DNA of 64,000 nucleotides from Paractinoplanes ovalisporus (GTDB taxonomy: Bacteria > Actinomycetota > Actinomycetes > Mycobacteriales > Micromonosporaceae). The stretch is taken from the NCBI RefSeq assembly GCF_016834655.1, contig NZ_JAENHP010000003.1, forward strand, positions 186,001 to 250,000, read 5' to 3'. Below, in pieces: positions 59,272 to 64,000 of the stretch. The position numbers were made by a program, and so were the translations under genes. Within the stretch, counting starts at the first letter, position 1; each line of letters starts with the position of its first letter. The notes beneath the pieces were generated by a model. The model made no database searches and had not been told where the DNA came from. It saw nothing but the letters and a program-made list of their open reading frames with translations.

Positions 59272-60650
59272 CAGATCAGTCTGGGGGGTGTGTTGCCCGC
59301 GGCCGTGATGGCGCGGCGCATCGGGACCAGGGAGAGCAGGATGCCACCGACCACGAAGAACACGACCAGGCTGATGATGCCGAGCCGGTAGCTGTCGGTG
59401 AGCTGGAAGATCAGGCCGAACAGCAGCGGCCCGAGCCAGCTGGTGCCCTTGTCGCTGATCTCGTAGAAGCCGTAGTACTCGCCCTCGCGGCCGTTCGGGA
59501 TGAGCTGGGAGAACAGGCTGCGGCTCAGGGCCTGGCTGCCGCCCATGACGATGCCGATGCCCGCGCCCAGCAGCATGAACGGCAGCGGTTGCCCGGCCGG
59601 CAGCCAGTAGGCGGCGGCGATCACGACCAGCCACAGGGCCAGGCTCAGCAGCACCGTCTTGCGGGCGCCGATCCGGTTCGCCAGGGCGCCCAGCAGCAGC
59701 GCGCCGCCGAACGCCAGGAACTGCACGATGAGGATGGTGACGATCAGCGTGGACTGGGTGAGGTCCAGTTCCTCGCTGCCGAACTGGGCGGCCAGGGCGA
59801 TCACGGTCTGGATGCCGTCGTTGTAGATCAGATAGGCGAGCAGGAAGAACAACGTCAGCGGGTACGCCTTGAGGCTGCGCAGCGTGTGCCCGAGCTGCTT
59901 GAACCCGTCGGTCAGCACGTTGCCGCGCCCGGCCTCCGCGGCCGCCCCCGCCGCCGGGTGTTCCTTGAGCCAGCGCAGCGGGATGAGGGTGAACACGGCC
60001 CACCACACGCCGGCGCTGACGATGCAGAACCGGGCGATGTCCATGGTGCGCTGGTCGTCGCCGTCGATCGACAGGATCATCACGGCGACCAGGTTCGCGG
60101 CCAGCAGCAGCCCGCCGCCCAGATAGCCGAGGGCCCAGCCGCGGCTGGACACCTTGTCGCGTTCGTCGGGGCCGGCCAGTTGCGGCAGGAACGAGTTGTA
60201 GACGACGACGGCGGCGCCGAACGCGATGTTGGCGACCAGGAACAGCAGCCCGCCCAGCAGGTAACGGTCGCCGGTCACGAACACCATGGCGATGGTGGCG
60301 GCGGCGCCCAGGAACGCGGCCCCGGCCAGCAGCGGCTTCTTGCGCGGGGCGCGGTCGGCGATGGCCCCCATGACGGGCAGCACGAACACGGTGAGGAAGA
60401 CCGACAGGCTGACCACGTACGGGTAGAAGGAGCCGGCGGCGATGGTGAGGCCGAACGGGTGCACCCGGCCGGTGCAGTCGTCGGTTCCGAGGGGGCAGCC
60501 GGCGGCGATCTCGGTGGTGGTGGTCAAAAACGGTCCGAGGAAGACGGTCAGGACCGTGGTCGAGAAGGCCGAGTTGGCCCAGTCGTAGAAGTACCAGCCC
60601 GTGCGTTCCCGGCGGGCGGGAGCGATGGTGTCAGTGCCGGGTGCGGCCAT
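59271..60650 (-). CDS. MFS transporter of the UMF1 (Atg22-like) family
   Basis: A 459-residue membrane protein with about 12 helices. The N-terminal WYFYDWANSAFSTTVLTVFL is the hallmark of the UMF1/Atg22-like group; MGAIADRAPRKKPLLAG is motif A. Bacterial members are of unknown substrate, while yeast Atg22 exports amino acids from the vacuole. A periplasmic loop holds CPLGTDDC. It is translationally coupled to the GntR gene after it. Confidence 0.93.
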   Translation of the reverse strand: MAAPGTDTIAPARRERTGWYFYDWANSAFSTTVLTVFLGPFLTTTTEIAAGCPLGTDDCTGRVHPFGLTIAAGSFYPYVVSLSVFLTVFVLPVMGAIADRAPRKKPLLAGAAFLGAAATIAMVFVTGDRYLLGGLLFLVANIAFGAAVVVYNSFLPQLAGPDERDKVSSRGWALGYLGGGLLLAANLVAVMILSIDGDDQRTMDIARFCIVSAGVWWAVFTLIPLRWLKEHPAAGAAAEAGRGNVLTDGFKQLGHTLRSLKAYPLTLFFLLAYLIYNDGIQTVIALAAQFGSEELDLTQSTLIVTILIVQFLAFGGALLLGALANRIGARKTVLLSLALWLVVIAAAYWLPAGQPLPFMLLGAGIGIVMGGSQALSRSLFSQLIPNGREGEYYGFYEISDKGTSWLGPLLFGLIFQLTDSYRLGIISLVVFFVVGGILLSLVPMRRAITAAGNTPPRLI

Positions 60651-60727
60651 GTGCTCGGCTCCAGATGTCGATCGTCAGCGCCGAAACTATGTCATCCGCA
60701 CACCACGCCCGGGGAGAGGCCGGATAC

Positions 60728-61225
60728 TCAGTTTTCCTGCCACCACCGGGCCAGGGCGCTCGTCGCGGGATCGTCGGAGTCGGCCAGGGCAGCCCACGGG
60801 TCCTGAGCGGGCGGAAGGTCGACGCCGGCGTATTCGGCGAGCTCCTCCGGCCGTACGGGATCAGGGGTGTCCGCGACCGCGGCGGCGTGCACGACACCGA
60901 GGCTGCCGGTGTCGATCCAGGGGAAACCGTCGACCGGTTCGGGCAGCTCACCGACGTCGAGCGCGGGCGGGAACACGTCGACCGGGTCGGCCGTCACCAC
61001 GTCGTCGGCCACGGCGGCGTGGTCCTCGACCGGCAGCGGGTCGTCCAGCGGCTCCTCGTGATGATGCTCGACCGGCTCGAAATGACCGGGGTCGTCGAAC
61101 AACTCATGATCGTCCGGCTGGTCGAAATGCCCGAAGCTGTCGTGGCTGTCGGGCGTGTCGTGCAGGTCGGGCGTGTCGAAGACCGAGAAGTCGTCGTGGT
61201 CGCCGAAGTCGTGATGGTCCGTCAT
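60728..61225 (-). CDS. Asp/His/Phe-rich acidic protein of the dynamin operon
   Basis: A 165-residue very acidic protein of unknown function. Residues 1-70 are built of DHxDF/DxPD-like units (DHHDFGDHDDFSVFD, FDQPDDHELFDDPGHFEP), rich in Asp and His. The second half has ordered elements (GFPWIDTGSLGVVHAAAV) and ends ALARWWQEN. The ATG overlaps the dynamin stop (ATGA), so it is made with the GTPases. The place matches that of IniB beside IniA/IniC in mycobacteria, but sequence similarity is not evident. Confidence 0.75.
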   Translation of the reverse strand: MTDHHDFGDHDDFSVFDTPDLHDTPDSHDSFGHFDQPDDHELFDDPGHFEPVEHHHEEPLDDPLPVEDHAAVADDVVTADPVDVFPPALDVGELPEPVDGFPWIDTGSLGVVHAAAVADTPDPVRPEELAEYAGVDLPPAQDPWAALADSDDPATSALARWWQEN

Positions 61226-63051
61226 CGGTCCTCCTCGTCGTGCGGCGCGGGCGTCAGCGCCCGGGCCCGGGAAAGTGCCGCGTCGGCGGCGCGCAGCCTC
61301 GCGCGTACCCCGTCGAGCTCCTGCTGGGCCGCGGCGCGCCGTTTCGCCCGGCCGGCCGCGTCCTCGGCGGCGGCCGCGTCGATCTCGGCGATGTGCGCGT
61401 CCAGGTCCCGCAGCCGCTTCTCGACGGCGTCGTCGACCGCGACGGACAGGGCGTACTGAAGGTCGGTGAACCGGTTGGCGATCTCGTCGGCCAGCGCCGC
61501 CCGGGCCTCGCCGAGCACGTCGCGCAGCCAGATCCTCGCCTGCTGCCGGTCGGTCTGCACCCGCCGCCGGTACAGCACGTACCCGCCGGCGGCCAGGCCC
61601 AGACCGATCCCGGCGACCGGGATGAGCAACCCGCCGCCGACCGCGAGGACGGACGCGCCCAGCATGGCGCCGCGCCCGGCCATGAACGCGATGCCGCCGG
61701 CGGACAGGGCGATCAGCAGGTTGTCGGCCGAGCCGTCGCGGGGCGGGGCGGCGTCCATGGCGTGGCGCAGCGACGCGTTGAGCCGGCCCAGCATCGCCGC
61801 GCGTTCGCTCTCGTCGAACACCGACGCCAGGACCTTCTCCCCGACCTGCGCGAACGTGTCCTCCAGCTGCTGCGACAGCTGCACGGCGACGGCCTGCAAC
61901 TCGGCGTCGAGCTGCTCGGGCAGCTTGGCCAGGGCCTCCCCACGGCCGGCGTCGATGCGCTGGGAGAACTCCTGCTGCACGGCGGCGATGCGGGTGCGCA
62001 ACGCCCCGACGGTCTCGACCCGGGCGCGTTGGGTCTCGGTGCTCAGCAGCAGCGTCCACTGCCGCGACTCGGTGCGTTTGCGCGCGGCCAGGGCGGCGCG
62101 TTCGGCGCGGATCTGCGCGGTGCGCACGGGGTCGGCTTCCACCGCCCGTACGGTGTCCTCCGCCGCCGACTGCAGGCGCAGCAGATCACCGCGGGCCGCC
62201 CGCAGCACGTTCGCCAGCTGCAACTGGTGCCCGCGCCCGGCCAGCTCGACCAGGGCGTGCTGCAGTTCGGCGATCTTCGACGCCTCGACCAGGGCCGCCT
62301 GCTCCTCCGGTCCCGCCTCGACGGCCAGCTCGGCCAGGGTGGACGACACCGCGAACCAGGACGCCTCGGCGAACCGCGGGGCGTGGGCGCGCAGCAGAGC
62401 CCGGTTGTCGTCGAGGATGCGCCGCCACCCCGCAAACCCGTCGATCTTGGTGAGGGCGAAGACCACCGCGTCGACCCGCTCGCTGGCCGCGACCAGGAAG
62501 TCCAGTTCCGGCCCGGACAGCGGCGCCGAGGCGTCGGCGACGAACAGCAGCGCCGTGGCCCGTTCCACCGCGGCCAGGGCGACCGCGGTGTGGGCCGGGT
62601 CGAGGCCACCGACGCCGGGAGTGTCGAGCAGGCTGACGTAGCGCAGCATCGGCGCCGGGTGGCTGACCTCGATGCGCCGGGCCCGCTGGGCGCCGGTGGC
62701 CCACTCGGCCAGGCTGTCGATGTCGACCGGGTCGGCCGAGCCGGGCAGCCACGCCCGGGCGCCGGCCGGGCCGGGCACGAACTGCAGGTAGGTGGCGGTG
62801 GCGACGGCGGCGTCGACCGGGGACAGGCCGGGCACCCCGAGCAGCGCGTTGATCAGGGAGCTCTTGCCGCGTTTGGTCTCGCCCACCACGACGACCTCGG
62901 GGCGGGTCAGGCGGCGGCGCCGCAGGTCGGCCAGTTCGGCGCCCGCGTCGGGGTCCTGGGTGCGCACGTACGCCAGGGTGTCGTTGACAGCGGCGTCGAG
63001 AACCGGGGTCAGGTCGTTGGCCGGTTTTTGTGCGGAGCGGGGCTGCGTCAT
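61222..63051 (-). CDS. Dynamin-like GTPase (IniA type)
   Basis: A 609-residue bacterial dynamin-like protein. The G motifs are GETKRGKSSL (58-67), DTPGVGG near 144 and TKIDG near 197. A long helical stalk surrounds a paired hydrophobic hairpin (SAGGIAFMAGRGAMLGASVL and GGGLLIPVAGIGLGLAAGGY), the likely membrane paddle. The tail is coiled coil and Arg-rich. Family members remodel the cytoplasmic membrane; IniA is induced by cell-wall drugs. It follows the first GTPase gene through a 26-codon frame. Confidence 0.9.
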   Translation of the reverse strand: MTQPRSAQKPANDLTPVLDAAVNDTLAYVRTQDPDAGAELADLRRRRLTRPEVVVVGETKRGKSSLINALLGVPGLSPVDAAVATATYLQFVPGPAGARAWLPGSADPVDIDSLAEWATGAQRARRIEVSHPAPMLRYVSLLDTPGVGGLDPAHTAVALAAVERATALLFVADASAPLSGPELDFLVAASERVDAVVFALTKIDGFAGWRRILDDNRALLRAHAPRFAEASWFAVSSTLAELAVEAGPEEQAALVEASKIAELQHALVELAGRGHQLQLANVLRAARGDLLRLQSAAEDTVRAVEADPVRTAQIRAERAALAARKRTESRQWTLLLSTETQRARVETVGALRTRIAAVQQEFSQRIDAGRGEALAKLPEQLDAELQAVAVQLSQQLEDTFAQVGEKVLASVFDESERAAMLGRLNASLRHAMDAAPPRDGSADNLLIALSAGGIAFMAGRGAMLGASVLAVGGGLLIPVAGIGLGLAAGGYVLYRRRVQTDRQQARIWLRDVLGEARAALADEIANRFTDLQYALSVAVDDAVEKRLRDLDAHIAEIDAAAAEDAAGRAKRRAAAQQELDGVRARLRAADAALSRARALTPAPHDEEDR

Positions 63052-63128
63052 CGGCGCGCCTGCTTCCTCATCGGCGTCTGCCTCCTCATCGGCGCACCTG
63101 CTGCCTGTTCTTCGGCGGGCGGGGTCAT
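63048..63128 (-). CDS. Possible 26-residue peptide linking two dynamin genes
   Basis: ATG at 63128 overlaps the upstream dynamin stop (ATGA), and its own TGA overlaps the ATG at 63051 of the next dynamin gene (ATGA). The frame encodes a basic peptide with APMRRQTPMRKQARR at its end. It contains three copies of an 18-21-base ATGAGGAGGC-like unit, each with a ribosome site next to an ATG. It may be a real small gene or only a translational relay produced by the repeat. Confidence 0.4.
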   Translation of the reverse strand: MTPPAEEQAAGAPMRRQTPMRKQARR

Positions 63129-64000
63129 CGGCGCACCTGCTGGGCCAGGATGTGGAAGCCGCGCTGGGCGACCTGGGCGACGCGGGACTGGGCGGGACCG
63201 GCCCCGGCGACCGCGTAGACCCGCCACCGGTTCGCGGCGGCCACGGCGGCCGTGGCGAGTTCCTCCACGCCGGCGTCGGGCAGCCGCAGGATCCAGCGCG
63301 GGTCTTCCGAGGTGGCCAGCCGGGTCAGTTCCTGCTCCCATTCCACGGGCAGCGCGACCGCGCCGGTGGCGACCCGCTGGGCGGCGTCGAGCAGCCGCAG
63401 CCGGTGGTAGGCGGGGTCACGCAGCAGCCGTTCCACACCGTCGCGCAGCCTTTCCCGGTCGCGTTCGTCGCGGGTGTGCCCGGCCAGCCGCTCGAGCCGC
63501 GACAACGCCCACCCGGCCTTGATCGCGTCGGACCGCCACCGGAACGTCTCCTCCAGGGTGTTGCGCAGCCGGGGGAACCCGGACGCGGCGACCAGCCGGC
63601 GCACCAGCTCCCCGGTGGACAGCCGCGGGTCGGCTTCCAGCTGGGCCAGGGCGAACCCGATGCCGTACAGGTCGAGCAGCTGCAGCAACCGTTCCCGCTG
63701 CTCGGCGCCGACCGGGGCGGTCCGCGACCGGAACAGGTCGACCGACGCCAGCATGATCTTCAACTCGGCCGGGGGCAACGCGGCGAGCTGCCGCAGGGCG
63801 TCCCGGTCGGCACCGGTGAGCCGCCCCGACTCACCGGTCTCGGCGAGCAGGCCGACCACGGGCACGACGTCGGAGACCGTACGGGAAAGAAGTGAGGCCT
63901 GCTGCTCGGCCAGCGGACCCGCCACCGGCCACGGGTCGCCGGCTCCGGCGACCAGGGTGTCGGCCTTGCCGAACACGCCGAGCGCGTTGATCGGGGTGGA
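63125..64000 (-). CDS. Dynamin-like GTPase (IniC type), C-terminal part (cut by window edge)
   Basis: The frame is open to the right edge of the window, 292 residues being visible. It begins inside the GTPase domain, with NALGVFGKADTLVAG as the G4 (N/TKxD-like) motif. The rest is the helical region of the IniC-like partner (LLQLLDLYGIGFALAQLEAD, TRDERDRERLRDGVERLLRD) ending HILAQQVRR. Pairing with the IniA-type protein downstream is typical of actinobacterial dynamin pairs. Confidence 0.85.
   Translation of the reverse strand, partial: STPINALGVFGKADTLVAGAGDPWPVAGPLAEQQASLLSRTVSDVVPVVGLLAETGESGRLTGADRDALRQLAALPPAELKIMLASVDLFRSRTAPVGAEQRERLLQLLDLYGIGFALAQLEADPRLSTGELVRRLVAASGFPRLRNTLEETFRWRSDAIKAGWALSRLERLAGHTRDERDRERLRDGVERLLRDPAYHRLRLLDAAQRVATGAVALPVEWEQELTRLATSEDPRWILRLPDAGVEELATAAVAAANRWRVYAVAGAGPAQSRVAQVAQRGFHILAQQVRR

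Noticed and set aside
60601..63522. A 2.9-kb plus-strand open frame opposite the dynamin operon
   Set aside because: Same artefact: it lies over a dynamin-like GTPase with intact motifs and has low-complexity composition.

Overview
The window is a 64-kb piece of a very GC-rich actinobacterial chromosome. Gene content (separate lnt and ppm1 genes, fxsA, rbpA with a SigR-type promoter, mycosin, LacI-controlled sugar ABC operons, ECF42 sigma/YCII pairs, IniA/IniC-like dynamins) and style point to Micromonosporaceae, most likely Actinoplanes or a close relative. That placement is an inference from gene families, not from a marker gene. No rRNA, tRNA or CRISPR array was recognised.

Layout. 1-4060 is conserved envelope/RNA polymerase territory: the end of apolipoprotein N-acyltransferase, polyprenol-phosphate mannose synthase, FxsA, RbpA and a lipoprotein. 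4244-12657 holds mixed small-molecule and regulatory genes (zinc-finger coiled-coil protein, LysE exporter, hydrolase, ArsR/SRPBCC pair, DUF4037, phosphotransferase) and ends in a cobalamin-riboswitch-controlled cbtBA cobalt uptake pair. 12922-17675 holds an orphan mycosin, an MFS transporter, a luciferase-like oxidoreductase and a kinase. 17647-25054 is one minus-strand operon: LacI repressor, sugar-binding protein, two permeases, a secreted glucoamylase-like enzyme and a GH39-like glycosidase, mostly joined by 4-8 bp overlaps, with a perfect LacI-type operator over the repressor start codon. 25141-35869 contains a broken DHA2 transporter, DinB, NUDIX, two ECF sigma modules, a MerR-PP2C fusion, a DapA-family enzyme, a P-loop kinase, a lipoprotein, an acetyltransferase, a thioesterase and a HAD phosphatase. 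35934-37072 is debris of a regulator and of what looks like a TIR/helicase-type defence protein. 37059-46472 has a lipoprotein, a kinase/methyltransferase pair, small proteins, a tetracycline-resistance-type ribosomal protection GTPase with an overlapping upstream peptide frame and a 200-residue repeat insertion, and a second YCII/ECF42 module. 46557-53961 has a STAND NTPase, an endonuclease VII-like nuclease in an AT-rich patch, a Tat-exported enzyme and a second sugar ABC operon. 54084-64000 has the divergent LacI gene, a YcaQ-family protein, an MMPL transporter, NUDIX, GntR/UMF1 transporter and a dynamin operon that runs off the end.

The feature that most needs a second look is a recurring class of minisatellites. 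The same 42-bp period appears in three unrelated places: inside the GH39 gene, inside the ribosomal protection GTPase and between the second YCII and ECF42 genes. Related 18-, 21-, 24-, 48-, 72-, 81- and about 216-bp repeats occur elsewhere. In coding DNA they are in-frame and lengthen loops; in intergenic DNA they fill gaps. This looks like an active or recent expansion process in this genome.
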